From an uncultured Clostridia bacterium (GTDB taxonomy: Bacteria; Bacillota; Clostridia; TANB77; CAG-508), in assembly GCA_944388645.1 (NCBI GenBank), contig CALXJO010000001.1, positions 1 through 31,598 of the forward strand: a stretch of DNA of 31,598 bases, written 5' to 3'. The notes under the pieces are model-generated. The model saw nothing but the letters and a program-made list of their open reading frames with translations. It did no database searches and was not told the DNA's origin. Shown piece by piece: positions 1 through 7,235 of this stretch. The translations under genes were made by a program, and so were the position numbers. Every line of letters starts with the position of its first letter. Positions within the stretch are counted from its first letter, which is position 1.

Positions 1-821
1 TTTAATGTATATAAATAATTTTCTATTTGACTATATTCTTTATTACTCAATTTTCTATTTAAATATTTATCTTCTTTTGCTTTATATGTTGGGAAATATT
101 GTGCCATTACACTAATATATGCTTTATTTTCCACATTATCTTTTAACCATTTTAAAATATGTTTTGAATTTTGTATATGTCCTGGCAAAACTAGATGCCT
201 TATTATAGTTCCTTTTTTTATAAGACCATTTTCATCAAATTCTGGTTTTCCTACCTGTTTTATCATTTCTAAGATAGCTTTTGTAGCAACTTCAAAATAA
301 TTGTTTACTCCAGAATATTTAACACCTAAATCATCATAAAAGTATTTTAAATCTGGCAAATAAATATCTATATAACCATCTAATTCTTTAATTGTTTCCA
401 CATTTTCATAACCATTTGTATTATATACAATAGGTAATTTAAGTCCTTTTCTTTTTGCTATTCTTATGGCTTCTATTATATGATACACATACATAGTAGG
501 AGTTACTAAATTTATATTGTTTGCTCCTGCTTCTTGTTGTTTTAAAAATATATCTGCGAGTTCTTCTATAGATATTTCATAGCCTTTTCCCTCTTGACTT
601 ATTTTATAATTCTGGCAAAATAAACATCTTAAATTACAATTTGAGAAAAACACTGTACCAGAACCTTCTTTTCCACTTATACATGGTTCTTCATAATAAT
701 GTAATGAATATAATGCTATTTTTATTTTGTCTGTACATTTACATCTTCCTATTTGTCCATTTAATCTATTTACTTTGCATTTAAAAGGACATAATTCACA
801 TTTTTCTAACTTTTCTAACAT
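1..821 (-). CDS. Radical SAM protein of the PflX/PflA-like type (COG1313), 3' end cut by the window edge
   Basis: The frame opens at an ATG at 821 (GAGGG ribosome site at 831-835) and runs without a stop off the left edge, giving at least 273 residues. The signature CNLRCLFC (Cys62, Cys66, Cys69) is the CxxxCxxC site that binds the radical-SAM 4Fe-4S cluster. A Cys-rich N-terminus (Cys8, 11, 15, 27, 29) and the following text, including a YNTNGYE motif, fit the PflX-like group related to pyruvate formate-lyase activating enzymes. In this family S-adenosylmethionine is cleaved to a 5'-deoxyadenosyl radical; the target of this subgroup is not established. No partner gene is visible. It diverges from the E2-like gene at 937 and has its own extended -10. 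Family assignment is firm; substrate is unknown. Confidence 0.85.
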   Translation of the reverse strand, partial: MLEKLEKCELCPFKCKVNRLNGQIGRCKCTDKIKIALYSLHYYEEPCISGKEGSGTVFFSNCNLRCLFCQNYKISQEGKGYEISIEELADIFLKQQEAGANNINLVTPTMYVYHIIEAIRIAKRKGLKLPIVYNTNGYENVETIKELDGYIDIYLPDLKYFYDDLGVKYSGVNNYFEVATKAILEMIKQVGKPEFDENGLIKKGTIIRHLVLPGHIQNSKHILKWLKDNVENKAYISVMAQYFPTYKAKEDKYLNRKLSNKEYSQIENYLYTL

Positions 822-862
822 ATTCTTCTTCCCTCATCATATTATTTTACTATAACAACACA

Positions 863-871
863 ATTATATCA
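863..871 (-). promoter_or_regulatory. Extended -10 promoter for the radical SAM gene
   Basis: On the minus strand the sequence reads TGATATAAT, an extended -10, about 40 bases upstream of the ATG at 821. No good -35 is seen at 17 bp, as is usual for extended -10 promoters. It lies next to the opposing promoter at 880-908, so the two divergent genes are served by closely packed promoters. Confidence 0.45.
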
Positions 872-879
872 ATTATTAT

Positions 880-908
880 TTGACAAATTTAGACATTAAT
901 TGTAAAAT
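880..908 (+). promoter_or_regulatory. Consensus vegetative promoter for the E2-like gene
   Basis: TTGACA at 880-885 and TAAAAT at 903-908 are separated by exactly 17 bp. An AAAGGAG ribosome site at 923-929 follows, with the ATG at 937. This is one of the closest matches to a housekeeping sigma-A promoter in the window and implies a short untranslated leader. Confidence 0.75.
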
Positions 909-936
909 TAAAATATAGAATAAAAGGAGTAAAGAA

Positions 937-1788
937 ATGTTTGGTTTTAGGAGTGATGGTAGAAAATTAAAAACAGTTCCACCATTTTTTAGGGTAATAC
1001 CTAATGTAATGTTAGAAAGAGAAGATTCTCAGATTTATTTTAAACAAGATATTATATTAAAAGATATGGATGAATATATAGATAAGAAAGCTAAAGAAGG
1101 TATTAGACTTTCTTATATGAATATTATATATGCTGCTTTGGTTCGTATTGTTGCGGAAAGACCTTATTTAAATAGATTCGCAATGAATGGAAGTTTATAT
1201 GCTAGAAATAAAATATATGTTTCTTTAGCAATAAAGAAAACTTTTTCAGATGAAGGACAAGAAACAACAATAAAATTACCTTTTAACGGTAATGAGAATA
1301 TTTTTGAGATAAAAGAAAAATTAGATAATGCTGTAGAAATTAATAAGGAAAAAGCCATGCAAAACAATACAGATTATACTGCTAAATTATTAAGTTTAAT
1401 ACCTAATATGTTTATTCGTATTACTGTAAAACTTTTAAGATTTTTAGATAGACATGGAGCTATGCCTAAAAAATTAATTGAAGTTAGCCCTTTCCATACA
1501 AGTGTATTTTTAACAAATGTTGGTTCTTTAGGTATAGATAGTATATATCACCACTTATATAACTTTGGTACTACAAGTATGTTTTTTGCTATGGGTAAAA
1601 AGAAAAAAAGTTATGTATATGATGATGATGAAATAAAAGAAGAAAGATGTATTACTATTGCCTTTGTTGGTGATGAACGTATTTGCGATGGTTATTATTA
1701 CGCTACATCTTTTAAGCTACTATGTAAATATTTAAAAAAACCAGAAATTTTAGAAGAACATGCAGAAGTAAAGCAAGATATAAAATAA
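937..1788 (+). CDS. Stand-alone 2-oxoacid dehydrogenase E2 (acyltransferase)-like protein lacking the active-site His
   Basis: 283 residues, with no lipoyl or E1/E3-binding domain: the protein starts directly in a chloramphenicol-acetyltransferase-like catalytic fold. Recognisable family text includes RSDGRKLK near the N-terminus, a QDI strand around residue 38, RPYLNRF around residue 75, a VFLTNVGSLG segment and the C-terminal DERICDGYYYA. In true E2 enzymes the last motif is DHRxxDG, whose His is the general base; here that position is Glu247, while the Asp-Gly (251-252) remains. No E1 or E3 gene is nearby. It is transcribed alone from a strong promoter and ends in a hairpin shared with deoB. 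The fold assignment is fairly secure. Whether it is still an acyltransferase is doubtful, and its substrate is unknown. Confidence 0.7.
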   Translation: MFGFRSDGRKLKTVPPFFRVIPNVMLEREDSQIYFKQDIILKDMDEYIDKKAKEGIRLSYMNIIYAALVRIVAERPYLNRFAMNGSLYARNKIYVSLAIKKTFSDEGQETTIKLPFNGNENIFEIKEKLDNAVEINKEKAMQNNTDYTAKLLSLIPNMFIRITVKLLRFLDRHGAMPKKLIEVSPFHTSVFLTNVGSLGIDSIYHHLYNFGTTSMFFAMGKKKKSYVYDDDEIKEERCITIAFVGDERICDGYYYATSFKLLCKYLKKPEILEEHAEVKQDIK

Positions 1789-1789
1789 A

Positions 1790-1820
1790 CTCAGATATTT
1801 ATCATATCTGAGTTTTTATT
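1790..1820. terminator. Bidirectional hairpin terminator between the E2-like gene and deoB
   Basis: CTCAGATAT (1790-1798) pairs perfectly with ATATCTGAG (1804-1812) around a 5-nt loop and is followed by TTTTTATTT on the plus strand. On the minus strand an A/T-rich tract also follows. It separates two convergent genes and contains the deoB stop codon (1802-1804). Confidence 0.75.
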
Positions 1821-2986
1821 TGGTCTTTAAAACTTATTCCATTTTCTAATCTTGGTAAATCAAATATATCTAATATTGTTGCAGATATATCTGCAAATGT
1901 TTTCCTTGTTCCAATGTTTACATTTTCTTTTATTTCTTTTCCATATATTAAAATTGGAATATATTCTCTTGAATGGTCTGTACTAGGTGTTGAAGGGTCA
2001 TTTCCATGGTCTGCTGTTATTATTAACACATCTGTATCTTTTAATTTGTCTATTATTTCTGGAATTTTTGAATCAAAGTATTCCAAAGCACTAGCATAGC
2101 CTTTTATATTGTTTCTATGTCCATATAACATATCTGTGTCTACTAAATTAGTAAATATTAATCCTTCCCCGCTTTTTTCAATTTCTTCTATTGTTTTTTC
2201 TATTCCATCTGCATTTCCATTTGTGTGAATTGATTTATTTATTCCTCTTCCGCTAAATAAATCTTCTATCTTTCCAATTGCAATTACGTTTTTATTGTTC
2301 TCATACATAACATCTAGCATAGTTTTTCCAAAAGAATTTGATTCAAAGTCTTTTCTATTATATGTTCTTGTAAAATTATCTCTTGAAGTACCTATAAAAG
2401 GTCTTGCAATAACAGTTCCTACATTATATTCTGGTTTATCTAGTATTTTTCTTGCAATTCTACAAATTTCATATAGTTTTTCTACTGGAATTATTTCTTC
2501 ATGTGCAGCTATTTGGAATACACTGTCTGCAGAAGTATATATTATAGGATAACCTGTTTTTATATGTTCTTCTCCATATTGTTTTAATAATTCTGTTCCA
2601 GAACCTACTTGATTACACAAAATACCTTTTAAACCTGTTTTTTCTTTAAATTCATTAATCATCTTTTCTGGAAAAGCATTTGGGTATGTTGTAAATCCCG
2701 GATGTTTTATATAACCAGATATTTCCCAATGACCTACAGGACTATTTTTTCCATCTGCTTGTTCCATGGCTCTTCCATATGAACCTATTGCACTTTCTGT
2801 TTTTTCACCAACATTTACTCCATCTATGTTATAAAGCCCTAGTTTTTGCATATTTGGAATATTAAGTGATGTATTATTGTAAATTCCAGCAAGAGTATTG
2901 CTTCCTGTATCACCATATTTTTTACTATCTGGTGCTTCTCCAATACCAAAGCCATCAAGAACTATTATAACCACCCTATTAATCAT
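1802..2986 (-). CDS. deoB: Phosphopentomutase DeoB
   Basis: 394 residues, the usual length of DeoB. It interconverts (deoxy)ribose-1-phosphate and (deoxy)ribose-5-phosphate, linking nucleoside salvage to the pentose-phosphate pathway; cytosolic. It has the alkaline-phosphatase-superfamily metal sites: VLDGFGIG near residue 9-16, DTGSNTL soon after, a GHWEISG segment, DTDMLYGHRNN, and ITADHGNDPS followed by TDHSREYIP. It follows the 778-residue unknown gene by 10 bases and is the last gene of the rsgA-rpe-unknown-deoB unit; a ribosome site (AAGGAGG) precedes the ATG. Sharing an mRNA with rpe is sensible, since both act on pentose phosphates. The stop codon lies inside the terminator hairpin. 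Confident. Confidence 0.95.
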   Translation of the reverse strand: MINRVVIIVLDGFGIGEAPDSKKYGDTGSNTLAGIYNNTSLNIPNMQKLGLYNIDGVNVGEKTESAIGSYGRAMEQADGKNSPVGHWEISGYIKHPGFTTYPNAFPEKMINEFKEKTGLKGILCNQVGSGTELLKQYGEEHIKTGYPIIYTSADSVFQIAAHEEIIPVEKLYEICRIARKILDKPEYNVGTVIARPFIGTSRDNFTRTYNRKDFESNSFGKTMLDVMYENNKNVIAIGKIEDLFSGRGINKSIHTNGNADGIEKTIEEIEKSGEGLIFTNLVDTDMLYGHRNNIKGYASALEYFDSKIPEIIDKLKDTDVLIITADHGNDPSTPSTDHSREYIPILIYGKEIKENVNIGTRKTFADISATILDIFDLPRLENGISFKDQIKTQI

Positions 2987-2996
2987 AAGTTCCTCC

Positions 2997-5333
2997 TTAT
3001 TTTTTTCTTAGATTATATTCATATACCTTTACATTTTTTACAAAACTTGTAAATTCATCTTTCAATATGTTTATATTAAATTCATCTTTATTTACAAGGT
3101 CCAAGTTATATAAATCCATATTTATTAAACTTTCTTGTGATATATCCATTCCTAAAGGAAGTGTTTTGTTATTATTTTCAAAAAATGTTATATTTGAATA
3201 AAATACTAATTTTGTGCCTTCTGGTATATTTATCTTATACAAATTGGTTTCTTTTGAAGTTGCTATTTTTTCTAAGTTATTTAATGTTTCAAATGGATTA
3301 ATACTAAATTTATCAAAACCTTCTGGATCAATTTTTTCATTACTTGCTTTATATAATGAGATATCATATGGAACTTCTATTTTTTCAGATTCTTCAATTA
3401 AGCTTTGTCTTAAATCTTTTAATTTATCTGTAAACTCAGCTATTTCAGTATTTAAGTTAACATTTAAAACTTTAAACTTATCTTTTTCTACTTCTCTATG
3501 TTTATTATTTTTTAGCACTTTTATTTTTGTTTTGTCTTCACTAATGTTTCCAAAAATATCAAAATCCTTTTTCTCTATTTTTTCTATGTCTTTTTTATAC
3601 TCTTGCTTTAATTCTTCTAATATATTAGAAATTTTTTCTTGATCTTTTTTTAGAAGTTTGTTTTTAGAAACTATATTAATTCCATCTAAAACAAAATTTG
3701 AAGCAAAAATAGCATCTAATTCTTGTTCTGATAGTTCTTCTCTTTGTTTAGTATCAATTTGATTTGCGAAGTCTTCAATATCTTCTTCATAATCAAATGT
3801 TTTCTTTAAGACTTGCTTTTCTTCTTTTTCTTCTTCGTCACCTTCTGCAAGCATCTTTGATTCATCTTTATTTGCATATTTCCAAAATTCAAATATGCTC
3901 TTTTTATGGCTTTCTATTTCATCTAGATATTCTGTTGCGTTATTTAATTTTTTTTCTAGATTTTCTACTTTATTCTTTAAGGCTTCTAAATCTAGTTTAG
4001 CATTTTTATTTTCTTTATTATTTTCATTTAATTGTGAACCAATTTTTATTATATCTTCTACAGTATATTTCTTAGTATAAATTTCATCATTATAATGAGT
4101 ACTTTCTTCTTTATCTTGTTCTAATATATCTTTCATTCTATTTTTATTAGCATTGTTTGTTTCCTCATTATTTTCTTCCTTTTTCTTTTTCTTACCTTTG
4201 AAAAAGTACTTTATTTTTCCCATAAAAGTTTTTCTACATTCAAGAAACATTACTATTTCTTTTTCTTTTCTTAAATACTCTTGATTAAGTTCTTCTGCTT
4301 TTTTGTCTAAATCTTTAATATCAGCTTTTATTTCTATTGTTTCTATTTTTACTTTATCATTTTCTTGTATTTTAGATATAGCTTCATCTTTTAGAAAATC
4401 TGGTAGATTATCATATTCAATTTTTTTATTTTTATAAAAGAAATCTAATCCACCATCACTACTGATTTTTACATCAAATTTATATTCATGTTGTAAGTCA
4501 TATGCTAATATGCATAAAGCTTTTATTAATTTATAAATTTTGCCTGCTTCTTTTTTATCTTTTAAAATTATTCTATATTTACTTGTCATCTTGTCATAAA
4601 TTTGTGTTTGACCTACTATCTGTAGAAAAGTTTTTCCATCTTTATCTGTAATTTCATAAATTGATGGCCAATCTCTTGTAAAATACCATAAATAATTTTC
4701 TAAATCTGATATCTCAGATTTTTTTAATATTTTTTCTGAATATTCTTCATTACTTATTGGCACAAATATTTTTTCTTCTTTTTTGCTTCTACTTTTATTT
4801 TCCTCTATTTTTCTTTTTAAAAGATAAAACATTGGAGAATTATCAGTTTCATTTGTAGAAGCTAGCATGAAATATTTGTCTGCATAATCTGAATAAAAAA
4901 TTTGCCATTTAAAATTATTTGTAAATTTTACATCAAAAGGAATTTCTTTATCAAATTCTTCCTGTTCTTTTGCAATGGCTTTTATATCTGATATATTTGT
5001 TTCATTAATCATCTTTAAGAAATATGCATATTTTTCAATGTCTTCATTTGTCTCTGGCTTCATATAAGTAAACAAAGGACTTGCTAACTTATATCTTTCT
5101 GATAAATCATCTAGTCTGTCCTTTGGAGTTATTAATATCTCTATATCGCTTACATTAACATATTTGTATACTTTATATGTTGTCTCTTCATACACTCTTG
5201 GCACTCTATAATTAAGTGGCTCAAACTCCTTCAAAAAAGCTGGTACTTTTTCTAATTCAAAGCCTATATAATTTACTTTGTTTGTTAATATATTTAAATT
5301 TTCAGTATTTCCTTTTACTACTTTTCTTGGCAT
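2997..5333 (-). CDS. Large Lys/Glu-rich coiled-coil protein of unknown function
   Basis: 778 residues from the ATG at 5333, chosen because GGAGG at 5341-5345 sits at good spacing; an upstream TTG at 5366 has no such site. I recognise no family. The N-terminal ~300 residues look globular, mixed alpha/beta with many aromatic residues. A strongly basic patch (KYFFKGKKKKK, about residue 375-387) is followed by a very acidic/basic, low-complexity and coiled-coil region (about 390-620), then a C-terminal globular part of ~150 residues with beta-rich text. There is no signal peptide, clear membrane helix or obvious catalytic motif. It lies between rpe and deoB on the same strand. A TGATATACT extended -10 about 50 bases upstream could give it its own start. 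Probably a lineage-specific structural or scaffold protein; function not inferable. Confidence 0.8.
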   Translation of the reverse strand: MPRKVVKGNTENLNILTNKVNYIGFELEKVPAFLKEFEPLNYRVPRVYEETTYKVYKYVNVSDIEILITPKDRLDDLSERYKLASPLFTYMKPETNEDIEKYAYFLKMINETNISDIKAIAKEQEEFDKEIPFDVKFTNNFKWQIFYSDYADKYFMLASTNETDNSPMFYLLKRKIEENKSRSKKEEKIFVPISNEEYSEKILKKSEISDLENYLWYFTRDWPSIYEITDKDGKTFLQIVGQTQIYDKMTSKYRIILKDKKEAGKIYKLIKALCILAYDLQHEYKFDVKISSDGGLDFFYKNKKIEYDNLPDFLKDEAISKIQENDKVKIETIEIKADIKDLDKKAEELNQEYLRKEKEIVMFLECRKTFMGKIKYFFKGKKKKKEENNEETNNANKNRMKDILEQDKEESTHYNDEIYTKKYTVEDIIKIGSQLNENNKENKNAKLDLEALKNKVENLEKKLNNATEYLDEIESHKKSIFEFWKYANKDESKMLAEGDEEEKEEKQVLKKTFDYEEDIEDFANQIDTKQREELSEQELDAIFASNFVLDGINIVSKNKLLKKDQEKISNILEELKQEYKKDIEKIEKKDFDIFGNISEDKTKIKVLKNNKHREVEKDKFKVLNVNLNTEIAEFTDKLKDLRQSLIEESEKIEVPYDISLYKASNEKIDPEGFDKFSINPFETLNNLEKIATSKETNLYKINIPEGTKLVFYSNITFFENNNKTLPLGMDISQESLINMDLYNLDLVNKDEFNINILKDEFTSFVKNVKVYEYNLRKK

Positions 5334-5401
5334 TTGTATTCCTCCAATTTTATGTGCTTTTTTCAATTAAAAGTTAGTATATCATAATCTTTTTAATATT
5401 A

Positions 5402-6061
5402 CTATACTCTTAATTCTTTTATCGTTTTTGCATAATCTTTTGATTCTAAAATCCCGCTTCCAGAAACCAATATATCTGCTCCAGCATCTATTAATTCTTT
5501 AGAATTGCTTAGCTTTACTCCACCATCAGCTTCTATATCATAATTTAAATTGTTTTTTTCTCTATACTCACTTAAGATTTTTATTTTTTCAATAGTCTCC
5601 GGAATTAACATTTGTCCACCTTCTCCTGGATTAACTGTCATTACTAAGGCTACATGTATATATGGCAAATATTTATATATCTCTTCTATATTAGTATCTG
5701 GTTTTATTGCAATTCCAACTCTTCTTACTTTATCTTTTGCATATTTTATAATTTCTTGTACCTCTTCTTCATCTTTGCATGCTTCACAATGAAACGAAAT
5801 TATATTAGGATTAAAAATTTGGTAACTATCTATATAATTTTTTATATCTTTTACCATTAAATGTACATCTAGAGGAACTTTTGTTACATGATTTAAATAT
5901 TCACAATATTCAAGCATTTTATCATGAGTTTTATTTTTTACAAATTCTCCATCCATAACATCAATATGAAAATAATCTGTTTTTGCCATTTCTAAATCAT
6001 ATATTGTTTCTACAATTTTTTCTCTTTTTGCTCCTAATAGTGATGTTGATATTTCTACCAT
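5402..6061 (-). CDS. rpe: Ribulose-phosphate 3-epimerase
   Basis: 219 residues, normal for this TIM-barrel enzyme that interconverts D-ribulose-5-phosphate and D-xylulose-5-phosphate. Metal and catalytic residues are visible: HIDVMDG (His32, Asp34), DVHLMV (His67), MTVNPGEGGQ (141-150), EADGG (Asp179) and the phosphate-binding SGSG near 207. The ATG overlaps the end of rsgA by 7 bases (..AAATGGTAG), with its ribosome site GGGAGG inside the rsgA coding end, so the two are translationally coupled. The order stp-prkC-rsgA-rpe is a classic Firmicutes cluster, which supports the calls. Confidence 0.96.
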   Translation of the reverse strand: MVEISTSLLGAKREKIVETIYDLEMAKTDYFHIDVMDGEFVKNKTHDKMLEYCEYLNHVTKVPLDVHLMVKDIKNYIDSYQIFNPNIISFHCEACKDEEEVQEIIKYAKDKVRRVGIAIKPDTNIEEIYKYLPYIHVALVMTVNPGEGGQMLIPETIEKIKILSEYREKNNLNYDIEADGGVKLSNSKELIDAGADILVSGSGILESKDYAKTIKELRV

Positions 6062-6957
6062 TTGTGATCCTCCCTATCTTTTAATTCATTATATATTTTT
6101 ATATAATTATTATATCTTGATTCTGAAATTTTTCCGTCTTTTAAACCTTCTTTTACTCCGCATTCTTCTTCTTTTATATGACTACAGCCAATATATTTAC
6201 AATTACTTACATATTCTTCAAATTCAATAAAGTATTTGTATAAATCTCTATATGGTATTTCATATATGTCAAATGTAGAAAAGCCTGGAGTATCTGCAAT
6301 ATAAGTATTGTTATCTAGCTCATACAGTTTTACATCAGTTGTAGTATTCTTTCCTCTTTTATTTTTTATGCTTATTTCTCCTTCAAGAGTTTTATTTTCT
6401 TTAAATAAACAATTAATTAGTGTTGACTTTCCAACTCCTGAATTTCCAGAAAAGGCGCTTATATTATTTTTTAATATAGCTTCTATCTCTTCTATTCCTT
6501 CTCCCATCTTAGCCATTGTTCGTATTACTTTATAGCCAATATTTTCGTATATTTTACTTATTTCCATAAACTGTTTTTTATCATCTAAATCTATTTTGTT
6601 TAGTACTATTATTGGTCTTATATGTAAAAATTCTGCAAAAGCTAGTTGCTTATCTAGTAATAATAAATCTGGTTTTGGATGCTTACTTGATAATACAAAA
6701 ATAATTTGAGTAATATTTGCAAGTCTTGGTCTTTTTACATATGTTTTTCTTTCATGTATTTTCTCAAGTACTGCTGTATTTTCCTCATTTTCTACAATAG
6801 AGTGTTCTTTTTCTAGTGGAGAAAAGTCCACAATATCACCAACTACAGGTGTTAAATCTACACTTTTAAATTTACCTCTAGCAGTTGCAACATATTCTTT
6901 TTCGTTTGTTTTTATTCTATATAAATTAGTCGAAGCTTCAACAATTATTCCTTGCAT
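6055..6957 (-). CDS. rsgA: Ribosome small-subunit biogenesis GTPase RsgA
   Basis: 300 residues. RsgA is a circularly permuted GTPase that binds the 30S subunit late in assembly. An N-terminal OB fold (about 1-70) is followed by G motifs in permuted order: NKID (120-123), the P-loop GNSGVGKST (171-179), then DTPGF (222-226). The C-terminal zinc site is formed by Cys253, Cys258, His260 and Cys266. AAAGGAG precedes the ATG. It is the first gene after its own promoter (6989-7017) and overlaps rpe. A repeat element separates it from prkC, so it is probably not simply co-transcribed with prkC. Confidence 0.96.
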   Translation of the reverse strand: MQGIIVEASTNLYRIKTNEKEYVATARGKFKSVDLTPVVGDIVDFSPLEKEHSIVENEENTAVLEKIHERKTYVKRPRLANITQIIFVLSSKHPKPDLLLLDKQLAFAEFLHIRPIIVLNKIDLDDKKQFMEISKIYENIGYKVIRTMAKMGEGIEEIEAILKNNISAFSGNSGVGKSTLINCLFKENKTLEGEISIKNKRGKNTTTDVKLYELDNNTYIADTPGFSTFDIYEIPYRDLYKYFIEFEEYVSNCKYIGCSHIKEEECGVKEGLKDGKISESRYNNYIKIYNELKDREDHKW

Positions 6958-6988
6958 TTTATCTCCTTTTTTTATTTTTTCTTATGTT

Positions 6989-7017
6989 ATTGTACATTAA
7001 AAACAATATAAAATCAA
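6989..7017 (-). promoter_or_regulatory. Promoter for rsgA-rpe-unknown-deoB
   Basis: On the minus strand TTGATT (7012-7017) and TACAAT (6989-6994) are 17 bp apart, some 30 bases upstream of the rsgA ATG. It lies just beyond the repeat element that follows prkC. Confidence 0.65.
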
Positions 7018-7024
7018 TAAAAAA

Positions 7025-7228
7025 TTTCACTCAAAAGGAATGCTCCTTGGGAGTAAAATTTTTTATTTAAAAATAATAAAAGTTGATATATTTTGAAAAT
7101 TTTAAGGCGGCGCGTAAGTTTTGGAGCGACGAACGTCGCGACCCCAAGCGAGGCGATAAAATTTGAAAAAATATATCAACTTTTTTATAAAATTAATATT
7201 TTGCAAAAAACATTCCTTTTGGGCGAAA
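7025..7228. repeat. Composite palindromic element A: long hairpin L1 flanked by S-type ends
   Basis: The outer ends are an 18-bp imperfect inverted repeat, TTTCACTCAAAAGGAATG (7025-7042) against CATTCCTTTTGGGCGAAA (7211-7228), two mismatches. The left end continues to 7058 as a complete but diverged copy of the 33-bp S palindrome. Inside is hairpin L1 (7078-7184): AAAAGTTGATATATTTT pairs perfectly with its complement at 7168-7184, enclosing a GC-rich centre with stem GCGAC/GTCGC around a GAAC loop (7126-7139). It starts 7 bases after the prkC stop and ends just before the rsgA promoter. Confidence 0.8.
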
Positions 7229-7235
7229 TCTGTTA

